From: Burkholderiaceae bacterium
GTDB taxonomy: Bacteria; Pseudomonadota; Gammaproteobacteria; Burkholderiales; Burkholderiaceae_C
Assembly: GCA_024235995.1 (NCBI GenBank)
Contig: JACKLI010000001.1
Coordinates: 3,100,001 to 3,164,000, forward strand
Direction: 5' to 3'
Length of the DNA stretch: 64,000 bases
A program made the translations under genes and the position numbers. This document shows positions 1 through 8,146 of the stretch, in pieces. How positions within the stretch are numbered: position 1 is the stretch's first letter; the number at the start of each line of letters is the position of its first letter. The notes under the pieces are model-generated. The model was not told the DNA's origin. It saw only the letters and a list, made by a program, of their open reading frames with translations, and ran no database searches.

Positions 1-1779
1 GGCCTGACGGTGCGCTCGCTGGTCTTGCGCCCAAGCGTGCCGTTGAACGTGGGGACTGGCGCGGGCGCGAGCCTGCCCGGCGTGGTGTTCACCGGCGAGG
101 TCAGGTACGCCTCGCACACGCAACGGCCCACGGTCGGTCAGACCTCGCACCACTGGCAGGTGGCGCAGCAGACGGAGGACGGCGCGGATCACGGCCAGCA
201 GGATGCGGCCGCGACGCCCGCTGGCTGGGAGACATTCTGGCGGCGCACGCTCGCTTCGCCACAAGGCATCGAGCATCGATTGCCCCCGGTCTTGGCGGCC
301 GCGCCGGAGCAACGCCGCACGGCTCAGCAGCAGGCCACGCGTCTGATTGAGGCGACGTGGTTCGCCCACCAGGATGGCACTCACGGCGAACTGGCCCGAC
401 AGGGCTCGTTCCAGAACGCTGTTCCGATGCGGGACGCCACGCGCTTCCGGCATCAGGATGGTGATCGCACCAAGCGCGCCGGTCGAGTCGCTTTCTGGCA
501 AGTCGCGCGGCTGCTCACCCAGCATCAAGGCACCGACTTCCAGAGCGCCAGCCTTGCGCCGAAAGGTTGGCGTGGCAGGTTTCAGGAAGCCGTACCGCCA
601 CCGCCAGGGATCAGCGTCTGGGTGGTTCCCGAACCGCCCGCGCCGCAACCTTGCTACACGCCGAGCGCGCATCTGCTGTTCGCCGCGCTGCCCCCAGCGG
701 ACGGCCACTTGCTGTTCGTCTGTGAAAACCACACCGACCCGCCGCCTCCGGATGGAGAGACGGTGGTCGTTCCCGTCCGGAGGGTGTACTTCGTGATCAA
801 CAACGTGACCCTGCACCGGCTGCCTGATGGTTTGCCGGTGCCGGTGTTCAACCTCTCGCTCTCGCTCGACACCGCATCCTGGACGTGGGGCTTCGAGGCG
901 CAACTGCCCGCCAAGGCGGAAAGCTTGGTGGCACCCGGCAGCGCCACCGGCCCGGTCGAACTGGTCGCCACCATCAATGGCACGGCATTCCGCGTCTTGG
1001 CTGAGAGCATCAGCCGCGAGCGCATCTTCGGTGACGCGAGCATCCGCATCTCCGGTCGTGGACGCAACGCCGTGCTGGCCGCGCCCTATGCACCGGTGAT
1101 GACCTTCGGCAACGCCGAGGCACGCACCGCGCGGCAGCTGATGGACGACGTCCTCACGCTCAACGGCATCCCGCTGGGCTGGACGGTCGATTGGGGCCTC
1201 ACGGACTGGAACGTCCCAGACGGAGTGTTCGCCCGACAGGGAACGTGGATCGAGGCTCTGACCGCCATCGCCAGTGCGGTCGGGGGCTACCTGATCCCGC
1301 ATCCCTCCGACCAGAGCATCCGCGTGCGCCACCGCTATCCGGTTGCCCCTTGGGAATGGAACACCGTCACGCCTGATTTCGTGCTGCCCGTCGATGCCGT
1401 TGCCCGCGAATCGCTGCGCTGGCTGGAGAAGCCCACCTACAACCGCGTGTTCGTGTCCGGGCAGGGCGTGGGCGTGCTCGGGCAGGTGACGCGGGCCGGT
1501 ACCGCCGGAGACGTGCTGGCACCGATGGTCGTCGATGCCCTCATCACCGAGGCCGCCGCCGCACGTCAGCGTGGCATCGCCGTGCTGGCCGACACCGGGC
1601 ATCAGACCGAGGTCAGCCTGCGCCTGCCGGTGCTCGCCGAGACCGGGATCATCGAGCCGGGGGCGTTCGTCGAGTACCAGGACGGCAGCGTCACCCGGCT
1701 GGGCCTCGTGCGCTCGACGCAAATCGAGGCGGGCATGCCCGAGGTCTGGCAGACGCTGGGGGTGCAGGGCTATGCATAA
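1..1779 (+). CDS. phage tail-tip/baseplate protein (5' partial)
   Basis: The reading frame is open at base 1, so the gene starts upstream of the window; a GTG at 10 is only an internal valine. About 590 residues are visible. The first 200 are rich in Pro, Gln and Arg and of low complexity. From about residue 260 the protein is well ordered, with a segment starting VYFVINNVTLHR and another with AVGGYLIPHPSDQSIRVRHRYP. This resembles phage tail-tip or hub proteins that sit in tail operons of siphovirus-like prophages. The last codons overlap the next small gene by 8 bp, and holin and lysozyme genes follow, which supports a structural phage role. I cannot assign a precise family; the function is inferred mainly from context. 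Confidence 0.6.
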   Translation, partial: GLTVRSLVLRPSVPLNVGTGAGASLPGVVFTGEVRYASHTQRPTVGQTSHHWQVAQQTEDGADHGQQDAAATPAGWETFWRRTLASPQGIEHRLPPVLAAAPEQRRTAQQQATRLIEATWFAHQDGTHGELARQGSFQNAVPMRDATRFRHQDGDRTKRAGRVAFWQVARLLTQHQGTDFQSASLAPKGWRGRFQEAVPPPPGISVWVVPEPPAPQPCYTPSAHLLFAALPPADGHLLFVCENHTDPPPPDGETVVVPVRRVYFVINNVTLHRLPDGLPVPVFNLSLSLDTASWTWGFEAQLPAKAESLVAPGSATGPVELVATINGTAFRVLAESISRERIFGDASIRISGRGRNAVLAAPYAPVMTFGNAEARTARQLMDDVLTLNGIPLGWTVDWGLTDWNVPDGVFARQGTWIEALTAIASAVGGYLIPHPSDQSIRVRHRYPVAPWEWNTVTPDFVLPVDAVARESLRWLEKPTYNRVFVSGQGVGVLGQVTRAGTAGDVLAPMVVDALITEAAAARQRGIAVLADTGHQTEVSLRLPVLAETGIIEPGAFVEYQDGSVTRLGLVRSTQIEAGMPEVWQTLGVQGYA

Positions 1780-1993
1780 CCTCTACGAGCAGTTCCGCCA
1801 GCTAATCCCCGACCCGCCGCTGCAGGCGGGCACGGCGATCGACGTCGGCTCCGGCGTGGTCACCGTCGCGTTGCCGGGTGGCGGCCTGATCAAGGCGCGT
1901 GGCAACGCGGCCGTCGGCCAGAAAGTGTTCGTGCGCGATGACGTCGTCGAAGGCATCGCGCCCAGTCTGACCCTGGAGATCATCGAAATCTAA
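1772..1993 (+). CDS. small phage tail-associated protein
   Basis: This 73-residue protein starts at ATG 1772, overlapping the stop of the tail gene by 8 bp, so the two are probably translationally coupled. It has no membrane segment. The central part (VGSGVVTVALPGGGLIKARG) looks like a small beta-rich fold, such as those seen at the ends of phage tail operons. No function can be named from the sequence. The frame is open upstream of 1772, but that part overlaps the tail gene and is not convincing as coding sequence. Confidence 0.6.
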   Translation: MHNLYEQFRQLIPDPPLQAGTAIDVGSGVVTVALPGGGLIKARGNAAVGQKVFVRDDVVEGIAPSLTLEIIEI

Positions 1994-2024
1994 AGCACCG
2001 CCGTTTCACCGATTCACCCCTGAG

Positions 2025-2055
2025 ACCCGCCTCGATGCCGACGCATCAGGCGGGT
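2025..2055 (+). terminator. hairpin between tail and lysis genes
   Basis: ACCCGCCT (2025-2032) is repeated inverted as AGGCGGGT (2048-2055) with a 15-nt loop, followed by a weak T-rich run. It may act as an attenuator between the tail gene block and the lysis cassette. The T tract is poor, so termination is uncertain. Confidence 0.4.
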
Positions 2056-2077
2056 TTCGCATTTCTGGAGAAAGCCA

Positions 2078-2383
2078 ATGACCGAACCTGAACAACAACA
2101 GCCCGCGCTCGTCGAGAACATGCTGCTCTTGCGCCGCGAAGACTTCGACGAGCTGCTCGACCGCGCCGCCCAACGCGGAGCCGAGCGTTGCCTCGCCCAT
2201 CTTGGCTTGGAGAACGGCAGCGCCGCCCGCGACATCCGCGAACTGCGCGATCTGCTGGATGCGTGGCGCGACGCCCGGCGCACCGCGTGGCAGACCACCA
2301 TCAAGGTCGTCACGACCGGCATCCTGGCCGCGCTGCTGGTGGGTGCCGCCATCAAGCTCAAGCTGATGGGAGGCTCGCAATGA
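2078..2383 (+). CDS. small membrane-anchored phage protein (DUF6127-like)
   Basis: This 101-residue protein has an acidic, Glu/Gln-rich N-terminus (LLLRREDFDELLDRAAQRGAE), a probable amphipathic helix at residues 45-70, and one hydrophobic segment near the C-terminus (about 74-92, TTGILAALLVGAAI). GGAG lies 8 bp upstream of the ATG. The stop overlaps the holin start (ATGA), placing it in the lysis cassette. It may be a spanin-like or holin accessory protein, but that is inference. The DUF6127 name is from memory of similar sequences. Confidence 0.6.
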   Translation: MTEPEQQQPALVENMLLLRREDFDELLDRAAQRGAERCLAHLGLENGSAARDIRELRDLLDAWRDARRTAWQTTIKVVTTGILAALLVGAAIKLKLMGGSQ

Positions 2384-2856
2384 TTGAGACCTTGCTCGGT
2401 GGCCTCCTCGGCGGGGCCTTCCGTCTCGCGCCGGAAATCCTGAAATGGCTCGACCGCAAGGGCGAGCGCGGCCACGAGCTGGCGATGCAGGACAAGGCGC
2501 TGGAGTTCGAGAAGCTGCGCGGCGCGCAGCGGATGGCCGAGATCGGCGCGAGCGCGGATGCGGCGTGGAACGTCGGTGCCATCGATACGCTGCGCGAAGC
2601 CGTGCGCACGCAGGGAGAGAAAACCGGCGTGCGCTGGGCCGATGCGCTGTCCAGCAGCGTTCGTCCCATCATCACCTACTGGTTCATGGCGCTGTACTGC
2701 GCGGCCAAGACGGCGGCGTTCGCAGCCGCCGTGACTGCCGGCGTGGGATGGGGCGTCGCCATCCTGCACGCCTGGACGGAGGCCGATCAGGCGCTGTGGG
2801 CCGGGGTGCTGAACTTCTGGTTCCTCGGGCGCGTGTTCGACCGGGTGCGGCCGTGA
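2380..2856 (+). CDS. 3TM holin (gene-transfer-release type)
   Basis: This 158-residue protein starts at ATG 2380, overlapping the upstream stop. The N-terminus (TLLGGLLGGAFRLAPEILKWLD) followed by a charged helix is typical of the 3TM holin family (GTA_holin_3TM). Hydrophobic segments lie at about residues 98-112 (IITYWFMALYCAAK), 113-126 and 140-152. Its expected role is to form inner-membrane lesions that release the lysozyme encoded immediately downstream. The stop overlaps the lysozyme GTG start (GTGA), so the three lysis genes are coupled. Confidence 0.75.
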   Translation: MIETLLGGLLGGAFRLAPEILKWLDRKGERGHELAMQDKALEFEKLRGAQRMAEIGASADAAWNVGAIDTLREAVRTQGEKTGVRWADALSSSVRPIITYWFMALYCAAKTAAFAAAVTAGVGWGVAILHAWTEADQALWAGVLNFWFLGRVFDRVRP

Positions 2857-3323
2857 TCGAGGTGCCGCAAATGGCCATCGACTTGGCCAAGCGCTTCGAG
2901 GGCTTCCACCGCGTGCCGAAGACCGATCCGGGTCGTGCTCATCCGTACATCTGCCCGGCAGGCTTCTGGACGATTGGCTACGGCCACCTCTGCGACGCCC
3001 AGCACCCGCCGATCATCGAGACGGAAGCGGAAGCCTATCTCGCCCGCGACCTGAGCACGGCGCTGGCCGCCGCGCTGCGCTACTGCCCGGTGCTGGCCAC
3101 CGAACCCGAAGGACGTCTGGCGGCCATCGTGGACTTCACATTCAACCTCGGCGGCGGGCGCTTGCAGACCTCGACGCTGCGGCGGCGGGTGAACCAGCGG
3201 GACTGGGCCGCTGCAGCGATGGAGCTGCGGCGCTGGGTGTACGGTGGCGGGCGCGTGTTGCCGGGCCTCGTAGCCCGGCGTGAAGCCGAAGTGCCCCTGA
3301 TCCTGCGATCCACGGCTAGCTGA
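2853..3323 (+). CDS. phage lysozyme (GH24 muramidase)
   Basis: This 156-residue endolysin probably starts at GTG 2853, overlapping the holin stop; ATG at 2871 is an alternative. The muramidase core is visible: Glu16 in RFEGF, then FWTIGYGH with Thr40, and a helical C-terminal lobe (IVDFTFNLGGGRLQTSTL). In T4 lysozyme the triad is Glu-x8-Asp-x5-Thr. Here the residue five before Thr is Cys34 and the Glu-Cys spacing is longer, a variant seen in some phage lysozymes. There is no signal peptide, so export depends on the holin. Cleavage of peptidoglycan glycan strands is the expected activity. Confidence 0.85.
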   Translation: MIEVPQMAIDLAKRFEGFHRVPKTDPGRAHPYICPAGFWTIGYGHLCDAQHPPIIETEAEAYLARDLSTALAAALRYCPVLATEPEGRLAAIVDFTFNLGGGRLQTSTLRRRVNQRDWAAAAMELRRWVYGGGRVLPGLVARREAEVPLILRSTAS

Positions 3324-3338
3324 TCGGCTCAAACTAGG

Positions 3339-3385
3339 CACAAAAAGCATATTCAAGATAAAATAGGCGTTAAGTGCATTTTGTG
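3339..3385 (+). promoter_or_regulatory. operator-like inverted repeat around promoter of XRE gene
   Basis: CACAAAAAGCA (3339-3349) and TGCATTTTGTG (3375-3385) form an 11-bp inverted repeat with one mismatch. They flank a -10-like GATAAAAT (3357-3364). The right half covers the GTG start of the XRE gene. This geometry suits autoregulation by that regulator. Binding is inferred. Confidence 0.45.
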
Positions 3386-3733
3386 GATGGCAAGATCGTG
3401 GCCTTCGAGAGCGTTGAAGAACTCATCCGGGCGGCGCGCAATGGGCGCAGCCAGAAGGAATTCGCCGACCTGCTGGAGGTCGATCAGTCGATGGTGAGCA
3501 AGTACGAACGGGGCAAGGCCAGCCCGCCGATCAGCGTCATCAATCGCTGTATGCGTCTGGTGCATACGGCGGAAGGCGAAACGGCTCCGTCGGCGGAACA
3601 GCTCGCCGAACGGGTGCGCGTGACCTTGGCAGACCCGGACTTGGGACAAGTGCGCTCGGCGCTATCCCGCTTGGTGGACGCCTTCGCGTCCGAACATGCG
3701 CAGACCCACACGACGGGCGCTGCGCCGAAATGA
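3374..3733 (+). CDS. XRE-family helix-turn-helix regulator
   Basis: This 119-residue protein probably starts at GTG 3374, just after an in-frame TAA; GTG 3383 is an alternative. Residues about 18-50 hold a Cro/C1-type HTH (SQKEFADLLEVDQSMVSKYERGK). The C-terminal half (residues 70-110) is helical and may dimerise. It lies between the lysis genes and the DUF5131 gene and has an operator-like inverted repeat over its start, suggesting autoregulation. It is plausibly a prophage regulator, although the classical repressor usually lies divergent from early genes. Confidence 0.75.
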   Translation: MHFVDGKIVAFESVEELIRAARNGRSQKEFADLLEVDQSMVSKYERGKASPPISVINRCMRLVHTAEGETAPSAEQLAERVRVTLADPDLGQVRSALSRLVDAFASEHAQTHTTGAAPK

Positions 3734-3746
3734 CATAGGAGGTCGT

Positions 3747-4493
3747 ATGGCGACGCAATCGACCATCGAATGGACGGAGCAGACCTGGAATCCGACCACC
3801 GGCTGCACCAAAGTCTCTCCGGGGTGCAAGCACTGTTACGCCGAGGTGATGGCGCGACGGTTGCACGCGATGGGCGCGCCCGGCTACGAAAACGAGTTCA
3901 AGCTCACCGTGCATGAGAACCGGCTGGAGCAGCCGTTGTTGCGCAAGAAGCCGACCACGTACTTCGTGAACAGCATGAGCGACCTGTTCCACGAGGCCGT
4001 GCCGGACAAGTTCCTCGACCGCGTGTTCTCGATCATCGAGGCCACGCCGCAGCACACCTACCAAATCCTCACCAAGCGCGCAGAGCGCCTACCGGAGTAT
4101 TTCGCGCGGCGGGCCTGCCCACAGAACGTGTGGCTGGGCGTCTCGGTGGAGGACAAGAAGTACGGCGTGCCGCGCATCGACCATCTGCGCAAGGTGGATG
4201 CGCACATCCGCTTCCTCTCGGTCGAGCCGTTGCTGGAGGACTTGGGCCGCATCAACCTGCGCGACATCCACTGGGTAATCGTCGGCGGCGAATCAGGTCA
4301 CAAGGCCCGACCGATGCGCGAGGAGTGGGTGGCAAACGTGCAGGCGCAGGCCGAGGCCGCTGGCGCGGCGTTCTTCTTCAAGCAGTGGGGCGGCTGGGGC
4401 GCTGACGGCGTCAAGCGCCACAAGAAGGCGAACGGTCGCATCTTCCGTGGCCGCACATGGGACGACTACCCGGAAGCGGTGGTGCAACCCTAG
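3747..4493 (+). CDS. DUF5131 (phage Gp37/Gp68) family protein
   Basis: This 248-residue protein has a strong ribosome site (AGGAGGT, 3737-3743) four bases before ATG 3747. The N-terminus carries three cysteines, Cys20-x6-Cys27-x2-Cys30 (CTKVSPGCKHCYAE), in a pattern recalling radical-SAM-type iron-sulfur sites. FLSVEPLLEDLG and WVIVGGESG are family hallmarks. Members are common in phages and mobile elements and are typically paired with a three-Cys-motif partner (TcmP). Here a truncated tcmP lies convergent immediately downstream, overlapping by 4 bp. The reaction is not established; a nucleic-acid or defence role is inferred only from neighbourhoods. Confidence 0.8.
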   Translation: MATQSTIEWTEQTWNPTTGCTKVSPGCKHCYAEVMARRLHAMGAPGYENEFKLTVHENRLEQPLLRKKPTTYFVNSMSDLFHEAVPDKFLDRVFSIIEATPQHTYQILTKRAERLPEYFARRACPQNVWLGVSVEDKKYGVPRIDHLRKVDAHIRFLSVEPLLEDLGRINLRDIHWVIVGGESGHKARPMREEWVANVQAQAEAAGAAFFFKQWGGWGADGVKRHKKANGRIFRGRTWDDYPEAVVQP

Positions 4494-4912
4494 AAATTGA
4501 ACGCGCCTTGGCCCTCGACGTTGGAGGCCGTGGCCCAGAACTTGTGCGGCAGAGAATGCTTGGCCGCCATCAGCAACCAGTACAGCGGCTGGTTATTACT
4601 GCCCGTGAGTAAGCGCATGTCGGTGGAAGGCCACACGCCAAGGCCTGCGACCTTGTCGCGCCAGAACTGGAAAATCTGCTGCCGGAGTTCCTGCTGGCCC
4701 TGAATGATCGACACCTTCTCACGCCATCCGGGCGCGAAGGTGTCGAACGGCGAGTTGTCCGTGGTCGCGTAGGTCACGACGTTGCGCTGCAAGTCCATCT
4801 GGCTGATGTGAACCAGCATGTCGATGCGCTTGAGCGCTGACAGGGCGACGATGATGTCGAAGTTCAGCGCCGCCAGATCGAAGGGATCGAGAAACGCGAA
4901 ATGCAGGCCGTA
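4490..4912 (-). pseudogene. tcmP: tcmP, three-Cys-motif partner protein (5' end removed by IS)
   Basis: Reading the minus strand from the IS edge at 4912 gives FAFLDPFDLAALNFDIIVAL, then ALKRIDMLVHISQMDLQRN, and on to the stop at 4490. This matches the C-terminal half of TcmP proteins, partners of DUF5131. About 140 codons remain; the N-terminal half is missing at the left end of the first IS21 copy. A Met at 4819 could start a 109-residue fragment but would lack most of the domain. The missing half is not found beyond the right end of that IS, so the locus suffered a deletion. Confidence 0.75.
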
Positions 4913-5018
4913 TGTTGATTCATTTCCAAAGCTGGGCCATTTCGGGACGCATTCACGTTGAAATTTGAGCCACGTTGCCGCTCTATCCTGCTGAATTTTT
5001 CAGCACGGGGGAGCAGGA

Positions 5019-6554
5019 GTGATCAACGTGAGCACATTGAGCAAGTTACGCCGCCTCGTGCTGAGGCAGGACGTGTCGGTGCGCGAGGCCAGCCGGCGCC
5101 TGGGCATCTCGCGCAACACAGCCACCAAGTGGCTCAAAGACGGGCAGATGGCCGAACCCCGATACCCGCAGCGGGTGTCGGGCCCCAGCATCCTGGATCC
5201 GTACAAGGAGCAGTTGAGCCAATGGCTCAAGGCCGATAGCCATCGCAGCAAACGCGATCGACGCGGGATCAAGGCCATGTTTGAGGCGCTGCGCGCGCAG
5301 GGCTACAGCGGCAGCCGAGGGCCGGTCTACGCCTTTGCCCAGCGCTGGCAGCAAGAGCAAGGCAACGCTGCGCGTGGTGCGGGGTTCGTGCCGCTGAGCT
5401 TCGAGTTGGGCGAGGCGTTCCAGTTCGACTGGAGCTGCGAGTACCTGTTCATCGGCGGGCTGCGCCGCCGCCTGGAAGTGGCACACACCAAGCTGGCGGC
5501 CAGTCGCGCCTTCTGCCTGGTGGCGTACTACAGCCAAGCGCACGAGATGCTGTTCGATGCGCACGCACGGGCGTTCGCCCTCTTCGGTGGCGTGCCCCGG
5601 CGGGGCATCTACGACAACATGAAGACCGCTGTGGACAAGGTCGGCCATGGCAAACAGCGCAGCGTCAATGCACGCTTCGAGGCGATGACCGGGCACTACC
5701 TGTTCGAGCCGGAGTTCTGCAACCGGGCCGCCGGCTGGGAGAAGGGGGTCGTGGAGAAGAACGTTCAGGATCGGCGCAAGGACATCTGGCGTGAGGCCAG
5801 CGAGCGGCGCTGGGGGACGCTTGGTGAACTCAACGACTGGTTGCAGCAGGCCTGCGTGAAGGCCTGGGCTGAGATGAGTCACCCGGAATGGACTCAGCTC
5901 ACGGTGGCCGATGTCTGGCAGGACGAACGTGCTCGTCTCATGCCCAACCCCCGTGCGTTTGATGGCTACGTGGAGCAGCCGGTACGGGTCTCTGCGACCG
6001 CACTGATCCACTTCCAGCGCAACCGCTACAGCGTGCCGTGTGAATGGATTCATGCGGTGGTCAGTCTGCGGGCCTACGCGGATGGCCTGCTGGTGGTCGG
6101 GCCCGATGGGCGACAGGTGCGCCTGGCGCGCAGCTTCGAACGTGATCAGACGCTCTACGACTGGATGCATTACATCGCGCTCATCGAGCGAAAGCCCGGC
6201 GCGCTGCGCAACGGCGCGCCCTTCAAGACCATGCCCGAGCCACTGCAGGAAATGCAGCGCCAGTTGCTGCGCCACAGCGGTGGCGACAGGGTGATGGCGC
6301 AGGTGCTCATGGGGGTGAGCCTGCATGGACTGGAGGCCGTGGTGGTGGCGGTAGAGCTGGCGCTGCAGTCCGGGCGGGTGAGTGCCGAGCACGTGCTCAA
6401 CGTGCTCTCGCGTCTGAAGGAGCAGCGCGTGCCCGAGCCACCGGTGGCCACGATGCTCAAGCTCAACACGCCGCCACTGGCCAACCTGCAGCGCTACGAC
6501 GCACTGCGCAACGTCCAGCCTCATGAGGCATCACCGGAGTCCGACCATGCATGA
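5019..6554 (+). CDS. istA: IS21 transposase IstA (copy 1)
   Basis: This 511-residue transposase starts at GTG 5019 behind GGGGGAGCAGGA; GTG 5028 is a second option. An N-terminal HTH (VREASRRLGISRNTATKWL, residues about 20-38) should bind the IS ends. The DDE catalytic core shows Asp137 (FQFDWSC), Asp199 (YDNMK) and Glu246 (GVVEKNV). The C-terminal part is the beta-barrel-like domain usual in IstA. The stop overlaps the istB start by 8 bp. It catalyses strand cleavage and joining together with IstB and appears intact. Confidence 0.95.
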   Translation: MINVSTLSKLRRLVLRQDVSVREASRRLGISRNTATKWLKDGQMAEPRYPQRVSGPSILDPYKEQLSQWLKADSHRSKRDRRGIKAMFEALRAQGYSGSRGPVYAFAQRWQQEQGNAARGAGFVPLSFELGEAFQFDWSCEYLFIGGLRRRLEVAHTKLAASRAFCLVAYYSQAHEMLFDAHARAFALFGGVPRRGIYDNMKTAVDKVGHGKQRSVNARFEAMTGHYLFEPEFCNRAAGWEKGVVEKNVQDRRKDIWREASERRWGTLGELNDWLQQACVKAWAEMSHPEWTQLTVADVWQDERARLMPNPRAFDGYVEQPVRVSATALIHFQRNRYSVPCEWIHAVVSLRAYADGLLVVGPDGRQVRLARSFERDQTLYDWMHYIALIERKPGALRNGAPFKTMPEPLQEMQRQLLRHSGGDRVMAQVLMGVSLHGLEAVVVAVELALQSGRVSAEHVLNVLSRLKEQRVPEPPVATMLKLNTPPLANLQRYDALRNVQPHEASPESDHA

Positions 6555-7362
6555 CGTCATTGATGCCCTCAAAGCGCTGGGCCTGCACGGCATGGCCAGT
6601 GCCTGGCCGGAGGTACTGGGCACCGCCCGCATGAAGTCGCTGGATCATGAGGCCGTGCTGCACCAGCTCATCAAGGCCGAGACCGCTCAGCGTGAGGTGC
6701 GTTCCATGGCTTACCAGATGCGCGTGGCGCGCTTCCCTTCGCACCGTGACCTCGCCGGCTTTGACTTCGCCCACGCGCAGCTCGACGAAGCACTGGTGCG
6801 CCAGTTGCACACCCTTCGCTTCGTGGAGTCGGCGCACAACGTGGTGCTGGTTGGTGGCCCCGGCACGGGTAAAACCCACCTGGCCACGAGCCTGGGGATC
6901 GAGGCCATTCGCATGCATGGCAAGCGGGTGCGCTTCTTCTCAACGGTGGAGCTGGTCAACGCCCTGGAGCTGGAGAAGGCGCAGAACAAGGCCGGGCAAA
7001 TGGCGCACCGCCTGATGTACGTCGATCTGGTGATCCTGGATGAACTGGGCTACCTGCCATTCACGCAGTCGGGCGGCGCGATGCTGTTCCACCTGCTCTC
7101 CAAACTCTATGAGCGAACGAGCGTGGTGATCACCACCAACCTCACCTTCTCGGAGTGGAGCAGCGTCTTTGGAGACGCCAAGATGACCACGGCCTTGCTT
7201 GACCGGCTCACGCACCATTGCCACATCGTCGAGACGGGCAACGAGAGCTGGCGATTCAAGCACTCCAGTGCCGCTGGCGCGGCTCCCCCAAAGCAACGCC
7301 CAAAGAGCCAGAAAGGAGATCGAAAAACAGCAGACCCGATAGACTTATCCACAACCGAATAG
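6547..7362 (+). CDS. istB: IS21 helper ATPase IstB (copy 1)
   Basis: This 271-residue AAA+ ATPase starts at ATG 6547 inside the end of istA (8-bp overlap), suggesting coupled translation. Walker A is GGPGTGKT (residues 103-110) and Walker B is LVILDELGYLPF. In this family IstB bends target DNA, selects the site and stimulates IstA. Full length and undamaged, so this copy may be active. Only about 70 bp separate its stop from the right IS terminus. Confidence 0.95.
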   Translation: MHDVIDALKALGLHGMASAWPEVLGTARMKSLDHEAVLHQLIKAETAQREVRSMAYQMRVARFPSHRDLAGFDFAHAQLDEALVRQLHTLRFVESAHNVVLVGGPGTGKTHLATSLGIEAIRMHGKRVRFFSTVELVNALELEKAQNKAGQMAHRLMYVDLVILDELGYLPFTQSGGAMLFHLLSKLYERTSVVITTNLTFSEWSSVFGDAKMTTALLDRLTHHCHIVETGNESWRFKHSSAAGAAPPKQRPKSQKGDRKTADPIDLSTTE

Positions 7363-7434
7363 TCAAAGAATCCATCAACCCAGTGGCTCAATATTCAACG
7401 TGATCACTGGCTCAGTTGTGCTGATGAATCAACA

Positions 7435-8020
7435 GCTGCCCCTTCACCGCACCGGACTGGTCGATCAGCACGCGGCGCAGACCGTAGCCCGCTGGCCCGC
7501 CTTGCCGGAAGCCGAGTTCGATCAGACGGCACTGCCCGGCGAACACCTTGGCCGAGAGCTCGCGGCTGTATTCGCCCGCCATCGCACGCTTGACGCCTTT
7601 GACGATGGTGGACACCGGCGAGCCGTCGTTCTCGAACTGCTCGGCGCAGTAGGCGACCTGAATTCCGGCGCGGCGGCAGATGTATTCGTAGTAGGCGCTT
7701 TCGTCGGCGTCCTGGAACCGGCCCCAGCGGCTGACGTCGTAGACGAGGATGATCTGGAAGTCGGCCTTGCCCGCCTGGACGTCGCCGATCAGTTGCTGGA
7801 GCGCCTGCCGACCGTCGATGCGCAGACCGCTCTTGCCCTCGTCGGCGTAGGTGCGGACGATCTCAATGTTGCGCCGGGCGGCGTACTCGCGGATTTTGTC
7901 GGCCTGGTTCTCCGTCGAGTATTGCTGGTGCTCGGTGGACATGCGCACGTACTGCGCGGCGCGGAACACCGGCCCCGGCGGGCTCATGGGCGATTCGTTC
8001 GATTGCATAGACCCGGTCAC
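7435..8020 (-). pseudogene. large serine recombinase (C-terminus removed by IS)
   Basis: The minus-strand frame from 8020 encodes a resolvase-type catalytic domain: catalytic Ser28 in YVRMSTEHQQYSTENQ, then YADEGKSGLRIDGR and ILVYDVSRWGRF. The recombinase domain begins (GFRQGGPAGYGLRRVL) and then runs into the right end of IS copy 1; about eight IS-encoded residues follow before a stop. About 195 native residues remain, whereas large serine recombinases usually have 450-600. The DNA-binding and coiled-coil parts are lost, so it is almost certainly inactive. It may once have been the integrase of this prophage or element. Confidence 0.85.
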
Positions 8021-8146
8021 TCCGTGATTGGCGATCTCGGGTCTGCCGCCCCTTCAATGGACGCGCCGCCGCCGCACGGCGGCAACGCACACGGTTGGAA
8101 TCGTTGCCATGCAGGATGTTCGAGAGAACCCGTTTTGGAAGCAAAG

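Larger units (their letters stand above)
4913..7434 (+). mobile_element. IS21-family insertion sequence, copy 1 (2,522 bp)
   Basis: The ends are TGTTGATTCAT (4913-4923) and its inverse ending at 7434. Inside each end lies a second shared block resembling TTGAA-TTGAGCCAC (4953-4973 and 7383-7403, inverted), the multiple terminal repeats usual for IS21. It encodes overlapping istA and istB. Copy 2 at 9645-12166 appears identical at every position I compared. The flanks (CCGTA on the left, GCTGC on the right) do not repeat each other, so there is no target duplication. The left end cuts tcmP and the right end cuts a serine recombinase. Confidence 0.95.

Noticed and set aside
5046..6524. 492-codon open frame on the minus strand opposite istA (also at 9778-11256)
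   Set aside because: It lies wholly inside a well-supported transposase gene, has no ribosome site, and its composition reflects the GC-rich complementary strand.
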